From: CAVQHY01 sp963712465
Lineage (GTDB): Bacteria > Actinomycetota > Thermoleophilia > Gaiellales > Gaiellaceae
DNA: 64,000 nt
Direction: 5' to 3'
NCBI GenBank assembly: GCA_963712465.1
Contig: CAVQHY010000008.1
Coordinates: 310,001 to 374,000 of the forward strand
Shown: positions 9,078-17,520 of the stretch, in pieces
Layout: every line of letters begins with the position of its first letter
How positions within the stretch are numbered: the first letter of the stretch is position 1
Notes under the pieces: generated by a model
Seen by the model: the letters and a program-made list of their open reading frames with translations, nothing else
The model's database searches: none
Told to the model about the DNA's origin: nothing
Program-made: the position numbers and the translations under genes

Positions 9078-9129
9078 CCGTCTCGAGGTCAGGCGTGCGG
9101 GTGCGAATCATACGGACGGGCGGTCGCCC

Positions 9130-9166
9130 GACCGGCCGCGCCAAGGCGAGAGCGACGCGGCCGGTC
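9130..9166 (-). terminator. Hairpin between the M23-like gene and metG
   Basis: A perfect 11-bp GC-rich inverted repeat (9130-9140 and 9156-9166) with a 15-nt loop lies 20 nt after the stop of the M23-like gene and before the metG leader, so it probably separates the two transcripts. Confidence 0.6.
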
Positions 9167-9186
9167 ATCCGGACACCTTCACCGGT

Positions 9187-10728
9187 TCATCGATCCGCCT
9201 GCCCGACGAGGACGCGGATCTCGCCGGCCGACTCGCCGTCCTCGGCAAGGATGCAGGCCAGCTCCGCCTCGAGCTCGCGATCGAGCCCCGCTTCGACCTC
9301 GACCGTGTGACCGCCGTGTCCGCCGTCACCTTCAGGCGCGCGTTGCGCCGTCGACGCGGGGGTTGTGCCGCCCCGCAGCCAGGAGAGCACGGCGACCAGC
9401 CCCGCGCCGAGCAGGAACACTCCGACGAGCAACGGCACTCGGGAGCCACGGTGCTCCGTCGTCCTGACCACCACGGCACCCGGCTGCTCGGGCGGCGGAA
9501 GGACCTCGAGGATCGGGGCAGGCACCGGGCTGCCGATGACCGGCGGATCTCCGCCGGATCGCCGATCGATCGCGCGAGCGCGCTCGGCGCGCGCTTCCGG
9601 TGGACGTTGCGCCTTCTCGGCGGCGGCGCTCATCGGTGCCGCGCTCACGACCTCCGCAGCCGTTGTCGCGGTCTCGACGACCACCTTTCCCGAATGCGCA
9701 ACCGGCGGCGACGGCACGCTCGCAGCTTCGACGGCGACCAGGCCCGGATCCGGTGCGGTGGCTTTGCGCCCGGAGCCCGTCCCGGCGCCGGGCTTCGCGT
9801 CTGGCGGCGGAGACGGCATTGCGACCGGGGTCGGAGGAGCTGCCACCGTTGGCACTGCCGGCGCGGGTGACCCCGCGTCGGCGAAACCTGCCGGCTGCGG
9901 GAGCTCAGCATCAACGCGTTCCGGACTGCCCGCTACGGGCTCCACCAGGACTTCGACGGGAGCCGGCTCCGATGCTTCCGCGATGGGCTCGAAGGTCTCG
10001 GGGTCGGGCACCTCGACGATGGGCGTCTCCTCGGTCGCCGCCTGAGACTGCGAGGCGTCGCCGTCGAGCGCCCCGGCATCGGGAGCTCCTGCAAGCGGCT
10101 CCTCGAGCGCCTCCCCACCGGACGTGCTCGCCGAGTGCGCCGGCGCGTCCGCGGCCATCGCTCCCGGTTCGGGCCCGGGATCGATGGGAGCCGTCTGGGA
10201 GCCCGCCTCGCCGACGGGGGCACTCGACTCGACGGGTGGACCCGCTTCCTGGGGTGCGTCGGTGGTACGCGCCGGGAGGAACAGAAGCGGGTCGAGATAC
10301 CCCTCCGGCTCGCTCGTCTTCCGGACCCCGAGATGCACGTACGGCTCGCCGACCTCGGCGGTGCCGGACGGACCGATTGACCCGACCGGCGCTCGCTCGC
10401 CCACCACCTCCCCGCGACCGACCGACAGGGCGCCGAGATGGACGACAGTGACGGAGTACCCGTCCGGGGTCTCGATCGTGAGTGACCGCCCGACATCCGG
10501 GAGCGAGCCCGCGAAGCTCACGGTTCCGGCCGCCGGCGCCACCACCGTAGCCCCCGGCAAGCCGCCGATGTCGATGCCCCTGTGCCGACCGCCCTCGTAC
10601 GGACTCGCGGCGTCATAGGAGAACTGCTGCAGTACCGGCCCATCCGCGGGCCAGGTCCAGGCGAGCGCGGGCGACACGCCGACCTGGAGCGCGAGCAAGG
10701 CCGGTAGCAGCACGAGAACACGTCTCAT
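9187..10728 (-). CDS. Exported M23 (LytM)-like protein with Pro/Ala-rich linker and C-terminal membrane helix
   Basis: Signal peptide (1-23, ending SPALA), then an M23-type domain to about residue 155, a Pro/Ala/Glu-rich linker of over 200 residues, one membrane helix (about 425-445, LLVGVFLLGAGLVAVLSWL) and an acidic C-terminal segment of about 65 residues. Zinc ligands H49 and D53 (HRGIDIGG) and H132 are present and H97 (VVHLG) is kept, but the usual HxH is YVH, so one catalytic His is a Tyr. The protein may bind peptidoglycan or regulate another enzyme rather than cut. It has its own consensus-like promoter. Confidence 0.8.
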   Translation of the reverse strand: MRRVLVLLPALLALQVGVSPALAWTWPADGPVLQQFSYDAASPYEGGRHRGIDIGGLPGATVVAPAAGTVSFAGSLPDVGRSLTIETPDGYSVTVVHLGALSVGRGEVVGERAPVGSIGPSGTAEVGEPYVHLGVRKTSEPEGYLDPLLFLPARTTDAPQEAGPPVESSAPVGEAGSQTAPIDPGPEPGAMAADAPAHSASTSGGEALEEPLAGAPDAGALDGDASQSQAATEETPIVEVPDPETFEPIAEASEPAPVEVLVEPVAGSPERVDAELPQPAGFADAGSPAPAVPTVAAPPTPVAMPSPPPDAKPGAGTGSGRKATAPDPGLVAVEAASVPSPPVAHSGKVVVETATTAAEVVSAAPMSAAAEKAQRPPEARAERARAIDRRSGGDPPVIGSPVPAPILEVLPPPEQPGAVVVRTTEHRGSRVPLLVGVFLLGAGLVAVLSWLRGGTTPASTAQRAPEGDGGHGGHTVEVEAGLDRELEAELACILAEDGESAGEIRVLVGQADR

Positions 10729-10763
10729 GATCTGCTCCTTGCTCGTTGTCTCTCTGGAGAACT

Positions 10764-10792
10764 AGACTACCGAGGCGGGCTTCGGTTGTCAA
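10764..10792 (-). promoter_or_regulatory. Sigma-70-type promoter of the M23-like gene
   Basis: TTGACA (10787-10792), a 17-bp spacer and TAGTCT (10764-10769) on the minus strand, 7 nt downstream of the rsmI stop. AAGGAG follows before ATG 10728, so this unit is leadered, unlike many others here. Confidence 0.75.
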
Positions 10793-10798
10793 ATGTGC

Positions 10799-11611
10799 CT
10801 ACAGAGAATCGCGATAGAGGCGATTCTTCGGAACTCCGCTCAGCCGGGCGACCACATCGGCGGCGCGGCGGCGTGGCGCACCCAGCGCGGCCAGCTCCGC
10901 CACCGCGGCAGCGGCTTGTTCCACCCGCGTGGCCGGGACGTCCGTGGGCACCGCTCCGCCGATGACGATCGTCACCTCACCTCGCGGCGGCACGGCGAAG
11001 CGTGCCGCGAGCTCCGTGGCGGAGCCCCTCACGATCTCCTCGAACCGCTTCGTCAGCTCGCGGCACACGACGACGCGGCGTTCCGGGTGGCTTCGAGCGA
11101 GGCTTGCGAGGCTCGCGGGCAGGCGCTTCGGCGACTCGAAGCCGACTGCGGGCCAGTCCCAGCGGCTCAGCTCCTCCCAGAGGCGTTCGAGACCGGCGCC
11201 CGATCGTGGCAGGTAGCCGAGAAAGGTGAAGCGCTCGCCGACGAGGCCGCTCGCGACCAGCGCGGTCTCGACGGCAGAAGGTCCCGGCAGGACGACCACG
11301 TCGACGCCGGCCGCGATCGCCACGGCGATCAGCCTCGCGCCGGGATCGTTCACCCCGGGCAGCCCCGCGTCGCTGACGAGCGCGATCCGCTCTCCGGCCT
11401 CGAGTCGCGGCAGGATCTCGCCCGCCCGGCGGGCTTCGTTGTGGCGGTGGTAGCTCTCGAGCCGAGCCTGGACGCCGTGTCGGTCGAGCAGGATCCGCGT
11501 TCTCCGTGTGTCCTCGCAGAGGACGAGCTCGGCCTCGCCGAGCTCGCGAAGCGCTCGCAGCGTGATGTCCTCGAGGTTGCCGATCGGCGTCGGGCAGACG
11601 ACCAGAGGCAC
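10799..11611 (-). CDS. rsmI: 16S rRNA C1402 2'-O-methyltransferase
   Basis: Methylates the ribose of C1402 in the ribosomal decoding centre using SAM (tetrapyrrole-methylase fold). Seen: VVCPTPIGNLEDITLRAL at the N-terminus, CEDTRRTRILLDRHG, VSDAGLPGVNDPG and the LPGPSAVETAL loop, then the C-terminal helix-turn-helix-like region LGAPRRRAADVVA. I choose GTG 11611 because GTGGAG lies 5 nt upstream and the conserved sequence begins immediately; a longer start at 11683 adds only basic sequence. 270 residues. Divergent from the LCP gene. Confidence 0.93.
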   Translation of the reverse strand: MPLVVCPTPIGNLEDITLRALRELGEAELVLCEDTRRTRILLDRHGVQARLESYHRHNEARRAGEILPRLEAGERIALVSDAGLPGVNDPGARLIAVAIAAGVDVVVLPGPSAVETALVASGLVGERFTFLGYLPRSGAGLERLWEELSRWDWPAVGFESPKRLPASLASLARSHPERRVVVCRELTKRFEEIVRGSATELAARFAVPPRGEVTIVIGGAVPTDVPATRVEQAAAAVAELAALGAPRRRAADVVARLSGVPKNRLYRDSL

Positions 11612-11666
11612 TAGAGCTCCACTAACGCAAGGACGGCATGGTCGTGTGGCTACGATATCGAGTCGC

Positions 11667-12845
11667 GTGGCCAGCAAGGACAAGCCGTACCGGATCTACC
11701 GGGCGGGCCGCGTCAGGGGGTCGCGACGGCGTCCCCCGCTTCCCCTCAAGGAGCAGCTGCGGGAGATCGAGCCCGGGCTCGCGCCCGGGGACCCCAGCCT
11801 CCCGGTCACGCCGATCGCGCCGCCGCGGCGTCGCCGCTGGCCCTGGGTTGTCGTCTCCGTGCTCCTGCTCGGCGTGATCCTCGTCGGCGTCTGGGCGCTG
11901 CTCGGCTTCCTCGCCTTCCGAAGCGGCGTCGAAGAGGCCAATGCGCGGCTCGACCCGCGCACGACCGCCGCGCTCGCCCCGCAGAAGGGTTCCCTCCTCT
12001 CCAACCCGACGACGATCCTCCTGCTCGGCGCCGACGAGGGCAAGACGCGCGGTAAGGAGCGGGGCCGTTCCGACGCGATGATGCTGATCCGTACGGATCC
12101 GGACGAGCATCGCATCGCCTACCTCTCGATTCCGCGTGACCTCCGCGTCGACATCCCGGGGCACGGCGTGGACAAGCTGAATGCCGCGTACGCATACGGT
12201 GGCCCCGCGCTCGCGATCGAGACGGTCGAGCAGGTTACGGGCTTGCCGGTGAACCACGTCGCGGTCGTCGACTTCGACCGCTTCCGGGACGTGGTCGACG
12301 CACTCGGAGGCGTGACCGTCGACGTGCCGAAGCCGATCGTCTCCAACCGGTTCGAGTGCCCGTACGCGACACCCGCCGAGTGCGACCGCTGGGCCGGCTG
12401 GCGGTTCGAGCGGGGCGAGCAGCACATGGACGGGCGACGAGCTCTCGTGTACTCGAGGATCCGGGAGAACACGCTCGATCCGACCGAGACCGACCTGACG
12501 CGGGGCGGCCGCCAGCAACAGGTGATCCAGGCGGTCGCCGACGAGGTCGTCAGCCCCCTCGGGTTCGCACGGATGCCTTTCGTCGGCGACGATCTCGTGA
12601 AACCGCTCGCCACCGACCTGTCGGCCTGGGAGCTGATGCAGCTCGGCTGGGTGAAGTTCCGGGCGGCGGGAAGCCGGACGCTCCGCTGCCGTCTCGGCGG
12701 CGACATCTCCGCCGACGGCGCCTACATCGTCGGAACGGAGGAGAACCGCGAGGTGCTGTCCATGGTCACGGGAGAGAGCGCTCCGCAGCCGCCACTACCC
12801 GGCTCCGGTCTCTACGGGCCGGGGTGCATCGTCGGCAAGGACTGA
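11667..12845 (+). CDS. LytR-CpsA-Psr (LCP) family glycopolymer ligase
   Basis: LCP proteins transfer teichoic-acid- or arabinogalactan-type polymers from lipid carriers to peptidoglycan outside the cell. The 392-residue product has a basic Pro-rich cytoplasmic N-terminus, one helix (about 58-80, VVVSVLLLGVILVGVWALLGF) and an external LCP domain with LLLGADEG, the Arg-rich RSDAMMLIRTDP, YLSIPRDLRVDIPG, and the later YSRIRE and LTRGGRQQQV. GTG start at 11667, chosen as the first codon after the divergent gap; TACGAT (11651-11656) is a -10 candidate 10 nt upstream, with no Shine-Dalgarno. Confidence 0.9.
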   Translation: MASKDKPYRIYRAGRVRGSRRRPPLPLKEQLREIEPGLAPGDPSLPVTPIAPPRRRRWPWVVVSVLLLGVILVGVWALLGFLAFRSGVEEANARLDPRTTAALAPQKGSLLSNPTTILLLGADEGKTRGKERGRSDAMMLIRTDPDEHRIAYLSIPRDLRVDIPGHGVDKLNAAYAYGGPALAIETVEQVTGLPVNHVAVVDFDRFRDVVDALGGVTVDVPKPIVSNRFECPYATPAECDRWAGWRFERGEQHMDGRRALVYSRIRENTLDPTETDLTRGGRQQQVIQAVADEVVSPLGFARMPFVGDDLVKPLATDLSAWELMQLGWVKFRAAGSRTLRCRLGGDISADGAYIVGTEENREVLSMVTGESAPQPPLPGSGLYGPGCIVGKD

Positions 12846-12852
12846 CGAGACC

Positions 12853-13170
12853 CTACGAACCAGAGTCCGAGGACTTCGAGTCCGGGGACTTCTCGGACTT
12901 CTTGGCATCCTTGGTCTCCGACTTCTCGCCGGACTTCGTCGCCTCTCCGGACGACGAGTCGCCGTCCTTCGACCCGTTCCGCTTGCGCCCGCCTCGGCCG
13001 TACTCGGTGGAGTAGAACCCGGAGCCCTTGAAGTGAACGGCGGCGGGATAGAGCACCTTGGTGACGGGTGCAGCGCCGCAGATCTGGCACTCTTCCGGAG
13101 GCGGATCGCTCATCCTCTGCAAGAGTTCGAACGTATGCCCGTCTGGGCAACGATACTCGTAGATGGGCAT
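12853..13170 (-). CDS. FmdB-family zinc-ribbon protein
   Basis: The N-terminal 50 residues match the FmdB/CxxC_CXXC_SSSS family: MPIYEYRCPDGHTFE, then CQICG and VLYPAAVHFKGSGFY. The first ligand pair is C8 with His 12 rather than CxxC; the second is C28/C31. Residues 60-105 are a low-complexity Ser/Lys/Glu/Asp tail. The role of the family is not settled (suggested zinc-dependent regulator). Converges with the LCP gene (7 nt apart) and is divergent from the membrane glycosyltransferase gene, 23 nt away. Confidence 0.9.
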   Translation of the reverse strand: MPIYEYRCPDGHTFELLQRMSDPPPEECQICGAAPVTKVLYPAAVHFKGSGFYSTEYGRGGRKRNGSKDGDSSSGEATKSGEKSETKDAKKSEKSPDSKSSDSGS

Positions 13171-13193
13171 CGGCGAGGAAGGGGAACCGCGAA

Positions 13194-14873
13194 GTGCGAA
13201 GCGACATCGTAGCAGGAGGATCGGCGGTTTCCGGCACTCAGGCCGGTCGAGTGCCAGCGTCCGCCCCGCTGTCGGCGACCCCTTCCTGGACGGCCGCCCG
13301 GTGGGCCTTCCTGACGCCGTTTCGACTCGGCGTCGGGCTGATCACGGTCGCGGTCTTCGGGTTTCTGGTCGCCCAGCTGACCGCGTGGCCGCCGCACGAG
13401 GACGAGACGCTAGCGCTCTTCGTAGGCCGCCAGCCGATCGGCGACCTCTTCGACACGGTGCTCGGCGAGCGCGGCGGCGCGCCTCTTCACTTCCTCCTCA
13501 CCCACCTCGTCGCGCTCGTCTCGCCAGGCCTCACCGGCCTTCGACTGCTGTCGGTGCTATTCGCCGTGGCGAGCGTTCCTGTGATCGCGTGCCTCGTCGC
13601 TCGCCTCACCACACGGGCGACGGCCCTCGTCGCGACGTTGCTGGTCGCCACGAGCTGGACGCTGCTCTTCCACGGCATCTACGGGCGCATGTACAGCCTC
13701 TTTCTCTTCGCAAGCGCGCTCTCGTTTCTGACGCTCCTGCACGCGCTCGCCCTCGGCGGCTGGAAGCGATGGCTCCTGTGGAGCCTCGTCATGCTCGCGA
13801 CGCTTGCGTCGATGCCCTACGGCGCGATGGTGCTGGCCGTTCAGGCCGCGTACGTGATCGCCCGGCGCATACGGCAGCCCTTCGCGATCTGGCCGGCGGC
13901 CGCCGCCTTCGTCGCGGTGACGCTGATCGCGATTCCGCTCTGGCGAACGTACCTCAGGCTCGCATCCCGTTTCGACGTCGGCGTCGGCGGCGACCGGCCC
14001 TCGTCGCTCGACACTCCGTGGGACGTGGTCAAGTACGTTCGCGAGGTCGTCGGCGACTTCACCGCCGGCTGGACGTTTCTCTTCGCGATCGTGGTCGCGC
14101 TGGCCCTCGGCGGCCTCGTCGTCCTGGCTCGCTCGCGACCGCCGGCCGCTCTGCTCGCCGGGCTCGTCTTCGCCGTTCCGACGGTCGCCCTGATGCTCGC
14201 GCGGCTCGGAACTGCGGCAGTTCCAGAGACCCGCCACCTCATCTTCGCGCTCCCGTTTCTCGCGATGCTCGTCGCCTCCGGGCTCCTCGAGCTCGTTCGC
14301 CCGCTCGGCCGGGCTCGCTCACCGGTCCTCGCGGTCGCGCTGGCGCTGCTCGTCTCGGCGCAGGTCGCCTGGGGATGGCAGCGTACGCCGGCGCTGTACG
14401 CGGGCGAGGCGCCGCAGCGCAAGGCGGCGCGCGACGACGCTGCTGCCTGGCTCGCGGGCTTCCTGCGTCCCTCCGACGTGCTCTGGGGGTACAACCCTCT
14501 CTACCTGGAGGCGTTTCAGGACGGTGGGCACATCGGCGACTCGATCGTCCCGCGGGCCGATGCGCGGCTGGCCGTGCGCACGCTCGAGGAGGCGGAGACA
14601 CTCGGTCGGGGGATCTGGATTCACGACGTCTCGAACGGCGGCATCACGCCGCGCTGGAAGATCGAGGAGGACGTTGCGGTCGGCGACGGCTTCCGGTCGC
14701 GCACGTTCGGGGCCTTCCTGATCATCTGGACGGACCGGCCGGTCGAGACGCCGGACGAGTACCTTCGTGACACGATTCGGGCTCAGCTGATCGGAACCAA
14801 GCTCGGCGTCTCCGACGCGGAGCTCAACTACCAGACGGCCATCGCCTCACTCGGCCGGCTGAGCCGCGGCTAG
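13194..14873 (+). CDS. Multi-span membrane glycosyltransferase, GT39/ArnT-like
   Basis: A polytopic protein of about 560 residues with ten or more helices. After the first helix an acidic loop WPPHEDETLALF resembles the first-loop catalytic Asp/Glu motif of GT-C enzymes (PMT/ArnT), which move sugars from polyprenyl-phosphate carriers on the outer face. LHFLLTHL and GRMYSLFLFASAL are also typical of this fold. The C-terminal 150 residues form a soluble domain. GTG start at 13194 is preceded by GGAAGGGG; GTG 13248 is an alternative. The acceptor is unknown; the neighbouring LCP gene suggests the envelope. Confidence 0.75.
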   Translation: MRSDIVAGGSAVSGTQAGRVPASAPLSATPSWTAARWAFLTPFRLGVGLITVAVFGFLVAQLTAWPPHEDETLALFVGRQPIGDLFDTVLGERGGAPLHFLLTHLVALVSPGLTGLRLLSVLFAVASVPVIACLVARLTTRATALVATLLVATSWTLLFHGIYGRMYSLFLFASALSFLTLLHALALGGWKRWLLWSLVMLATLASMPYGAMVLAVQAAYVIARRIRQPFAIWPAAAAFVAVTLIAIPLWRTYLRLASRFDVGVGGDRPSSLDTPWDVVKYVREVVGDFTAGWTFLFAIVVALALGGLVVLARSRPPAALLAGLVFAVPTVALMLARLGTAAVPETRHLIFALPFLAMLVASGLLELVRPLGRARSPVLAVALALLVSAQVAWGWQRTPALYAGEAPQRKAARDDAAAWLAGFLRPSDVLWGYNPLYLEAFQDGGHIGDSIVPRADARLAVRTLEEAETLGRGIWIHDVSNGGITPRWKIEEDVAVGDGFRSRTFGAFLIIWTDRPVETPDEYLRDTIRAQLIGTKLGVSDAELNYQTAIASLGRLSRG

Positions 14874-15085
14874 CCTCGCGCTTCTCGACCTTCTCGCGTC
14901 TCCCGCTCCACGAGCTCCCGATAGCAGGGAGCGCCCTCGAACGCAGCCAGCCCCGCAGGCGATCGGCGGGGAGAGGGCGGACGCTCGACGCGCATCCTCC
15001 CGGCCGCGACCAGTCCGGCGACGCTGCCGACGAGCCCTCCGAGCAGAAAGGGGCCGAGCTTCGTGCGCCGCTCGCGATCACGCAT
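14870..15085 (-). CDS. Small membrane-anchored protein, unknown
   Basis: 71 residues: MRDRERRTKLG, one Gly/Ala/Val-rich helix (about 12-28) and a basic then acidic soluble tail. It resembles YtxH-like small proteins only in outline and I do not assign a family. The start is supported by a TACAAT hexamer 7 nt upstream of ATG 15085, the leaderless pattern repeated through this window. Its stop overlaps the end of the converging glycosyltransferase gene by 4 nt. Confidence 0.65.
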   Translation of the reverse strand: MRDRERRTKLGPFLLGGLVGSVAGLVAAGRMRVERPPSPRRSPAGLAAFEGAPCYRELVERETREGREARG

Positions 15086-15092
15086 GGGCCCG

Positions 15093-15102
15093 ATTGTAGG
15101 CT
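15093..15102. promoter_or_regulatory. Overlapping divergent -10 boxes, both leaderless
   Basis: On the minus strand TACAAT (15093-15098) lies 7 nt before ATG 15085; on the plus strand TAGGCT (15097-15102) lies 6 nt before GTG 15109. The two boxes share two bases, so RNA polymerase could occupy only one at a time. Neither gene has a Shine-Dalgarno sequence. Confidence 0.65.
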
Positions 15103-15108
15103 GCGGCC

Positions 15109-15957
15109 GTGATCTGCACGATCGGCGACCTGCTGCTCGACGTCGTCGTCGCGCTGGATCGTCCGATCGACACGGACACCGACACATTCGTGGAGACATA
15201 TGCGAGCCCCGGCGGACAGGCCGCCAACGTCGCCACCTGGGTGGTCGCGCTCGGAGGATGCGCGCGCTTCGTCGGCAAGCGGGCGCGCGATCCGGCCGGC
15301 CGCATCCTCCGAGAGGAGCTGGAGCGACGGGGCGTCGAGCTCGCCGGGCCCGAAGTCGACGGAGTGACCGGCACCGTCGTCTCGCTGACCGCGGCGGACG
15401 GCTCGCGCTCGATGCTCACCGACCGCGGCGTCGCGACCGGACTCGCTCCGGGCGACCTCGAGGCCGAGTGGTTCGAAGGTTGCGACTGGCTGCACATCTC
15501 GGGCTACAGCCTGGTCGAGTCGCCGCTTCGGGAGGCGGTGGGAGCAGCGGCCGCGAGCGCCCGTCGAGCTCGGGCGCGCGTGAGCGTCGACGTGTCCTCC
15601 ACCGCGGCGATACGCCGTCTCGGAGTGGATCGGTTCGCGGAGGCGCTACACGGGCTCGCCCCGGACGTGATCTTCGGCAACGAGGAGGAGATCGAGCTCG
15701 CCGGCGCGGAAGGCGAAGCGACCGTGCTGGTCAAGCGCGGCGCTCGGGGCTGCCTGGTGCGAAGCGGCGCCGGGACGAAGCGATTCCCCGCGCGGCCAGC
15801 CCGGGTCGTGGACACGACCGGGGCCGGCGACGCCTTCGCGGCCGGTTATCTGCTGGGAGGCGTGGAGCTCGCGCTCGACGCGGCGGCACGCTGCGTCGGC
15901 ATGATCGGAGCGGTTCCGCCGTCGATCGCTCCCGACGACGTGGCGGGCGTCGGATGA
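15109..15957 (+). CDS. PfkB-family sugar kinase, probably pseudouridine kinase
   Basis: A ribokinase-fold kinase: N-terminal MICTIGDLLLDVVV, the substrate-side GGQAANVATWVVALGG, and the C-terminal signature DTTGAGDAFAAGYLLGG with its catalytic Asp. 282 residues. The next gene, overlapping it by ATGA, is pseudouridine-5'-phosphate glycosidase, so the likely substrate is pseudouridine (PsuK role, giving pseudouridine 5'-phosphate). The kinase sequence alone would also fit other nucleosides or sugars. GTG start from the leaderless -10. Confidence 0.85.
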   Translation: MICTIGDLLLDVVVALDRPIDTDTDTFVETYASPGGQAANVATWVVALGGCARFVGKRARDPAGRILREELERRGVELAGPEVDGVTGTVVSLTAADGSRSMLTDRGVATGLAPGDLEAEWFEGCDWLHISGYSLVESPLREAVGAAAASARRARARVSVDVSSTAAIRRLGVDRFAEALHGLAPDVIFGNEEEIELAGAEGEATVLVKRGARGCLVRSGAGTKRFPARPARVVDTTGAGDAFAAGYLLGGVELALDAAARCVGMIGAVPPSIAPDDVAGVG

Positions 15958-16853
15958 ACGAGCTCGTTCGACTCCACCCGGAAGTCGCCCACGCCCTCCA
16001 GGCGCGGGCGCCGGTCGTCGCCCTCGAGACGACGCTCGTCTCCCACGGCTTCCCGCGGGGCGAGGGAGCGGCGGTTGCCCACGAGTCGGAGCAAAGGGTG
16101 CGCGCGGCCGGAGCGGTCCCGGCCACGATCGGCGTCGTCGACGGGGTCGTCCGCGTCGGGCTCGAGGAGTCGGAGCTCGACCGCTTCGCCCACACGCCGG
16201 AGGCCCGCAAGATAGGACCGCGCGATCTCGCGGCCTGCGTCGCGCAGCGCGCGCTCGGCGCGACCACGGTGGGCGGCACGCTCGCCATCTGCCGCGCCGT
16301 CGGTATCGGCTTCATGGGGACCGGTGGTCTCGGGGGCGTCCATCGAGGTTTCGCGCAAACACTCGACGTGTCCGCCGACCTCGGGGAGCTCGCTCGGGTG
16401 GAGGCGCTCGTCGTCGCTTCGGGCGCGAAGTCGCTCCTCGATGTTCCCGCCACCGCGGAGTTGCTCGAGACGCTCGGAGTCCCGGTGCTCGGCTGGCGCA
16501 CGGACGAGCTGCCGCTCTTCTACCGCGCCGGCGGCGGGCCACCTGTATCGGCCCGGGTCGACTCGGCGCAGGAGGCCGCACTGGTCGCCCGTCTGCACTG
16601 GCGGCTCGGCCGGCACTCGGCCGTCGTGGTCGCGCGCCCGCCCGTGGAGAGCCTCGACGTCGAGAGCCTGATCGAGGACGGCCTCGAGGCGGCCGAGCGA
16701 GCAGGCGTCGCCGGCCAGGCCGTCACGCCGTTCGTCCTCGCGTACCTTCACGCCGAGAGCGGTGGCCGCACGCTCGAGGCGAACAGACGCTTGATCGCCG
16801 ACAACGCCGCGCTGGCGGCAGAGCTCGCCGTGGCGTACGCGGGCCTCGAGTAG
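15954..16853 (+). CDS. psuG: Pseudouridine-5'-phosphate glycosidase
   Basis: Cleaves the C-C glycosidic bond of pseudouridine 5'-phosphate to uracil and ribose 5-phosphate, recycling modified RNA nucleosides. Strong family signatures: ALETTLVSHGFPRGEG, ATIGVVDGVVRVGL, RKIGPRDLAACVA (with the catalytic Lys), GATTVGGTLAICRAVGI, and FMGTGGLGGVHRG. 299 residues. ATG start overlaps the kinase stop (ATGA), so the two are translated together. Confidence 0.95.
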   Translation: MNELVRLHPEVAHALQARAPVVALETTLVSHGFPRGEGAAVAHESEQRVRAAGAVPATIGVVDGVVRVGLEESELDRFAHTPEARKIGPRDLAACVAQRALGATTVGGTLAICRAVGIGFMGTGGLGGVHRGFAQTLDVSADLGELARVEALVVASGAKSLLDVPATAELLETLGVPVLGWRTDELPLFYRAGGGPPVSARVDSAQEAALVARLHWRLGRHSAVVVARPPVESLDVESLIEDGLEAAERAGVAGQAVTPFVLAYLHAESGGRTLEANRRLIADNAALAAELAVAYAGLE

Positions 16854-16956
16854 CGACGGCCGGCCCGCCGACGGCGGCGCTTGCCCACGCTACCGGGCGA
16901 GGACGTGGCGAAGCGTGGGCTCCAGCTCCGGCTGGCGATCGTGACGCAGAGCGCGG

Positions 16957-17175
16957 CTACGCGTCGACCCGCTCGATCGCGACGATGTCGTCCGCGTCGA
17001 AGCCCTTCGAACCGGCGGAGCCCCAGCCGACGATGTCGCCGCTCGGCATGATCGCCACCGGCGCGATCACGCTTCCGTCACGCAGGAGCAACCGGGCCTG
17101 GTGCACTCCCCAGGCGTCCTGCGGCCACGCGGCTACCTCGGCGACGAGCCAGTCGGGAAGCCTCGGTGGATCCAT
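16957..17175 (-). CDS. Hypothetical 72-residue protein
   Basis: A compact soluble sequence starting MDPPRLPDWLVAEVAAWP and containing GSVIAPVAIMPSGDIVGWG, which looks like a small beta-rich fold, with composition typical of coding sequence here. It lies 12 nt downstream of the GYD gene on the same strand, so they are probably one operon. No Shine-Dalgarno is seen before ATG 17175. No family recognised. Confidence 0.6.
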   Translation of the reverse strand: MDPPRLPDWLVAEVAAWPQDAWGVHQARLLLRDGSVIAPVAIMPSGDIVGWGSAGSKGFDADDIVAIERVDA

Positions 17176-17187
17176 CGGGAACGGGTG

Positions 17188-17478
17188 CTAGGAGCCGGCG
17201 ATGGCGATGAACTCGTCGACCCCGAGCGCCTCGTACGTCTGGAGGTTGGCGATGCTGCCGCGGGCTCCGAGAGCGACCGAGACCTTCGCCACGGTCGCGG
17301 TGTCGGGCGCCTCGACGACGTTGACGAAATCGTAGGGCCCGAGAACGAACCACTGGTGGAGCACCCTGGCGCCGAGCTCCTCGACGTCGCGGTTCACCTC
17401 CCGCAGCCGCTCGGGGTTGGCGCGCAGCGTCTGCAGCCCCTGCTCGGAGAGGGTCGAGAGCATGACGTAGGTCGGCAT
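17188..17478 (-). CDS. GYD-domain protein
   Basis: 96 residues of the dimeric alpha-beta barrel GYD family (function unsettled). The family motif shows as VLGPYDFVNVVEAPD, preceded by MPTYVMLSTLSEQGLQTL and followed by the second half ALGARGSIANLQTYEALG. ATG 17478 has GAGGAGGAGCG just upstream, and TATTCT (17508-17513) is a candidate -10, so this gene is leadered. Heads a two-gene unit with the 72-residue protein. Confidence 0.88.
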   Translation of the reverse strand: MPTYVMLSTLSEQGLQTLRANPERLREVNRDVEELGARVLHQWFVLGPYDFVNVVEAPDTATVAKVSVALGARGSIANLQTYEALGVDEFIAIAGS

Positions 17479-17520
17479 CGCTCCTCCTCGGCCTCGTGTC
17501 GGCCGCGAGAATACCGCGCC

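Noticed and set aside
6426..9467. 1013-residue open frame on the plus strand
   Set aside because: Antisense to rsmA, tatD and metG; no domain pattern.
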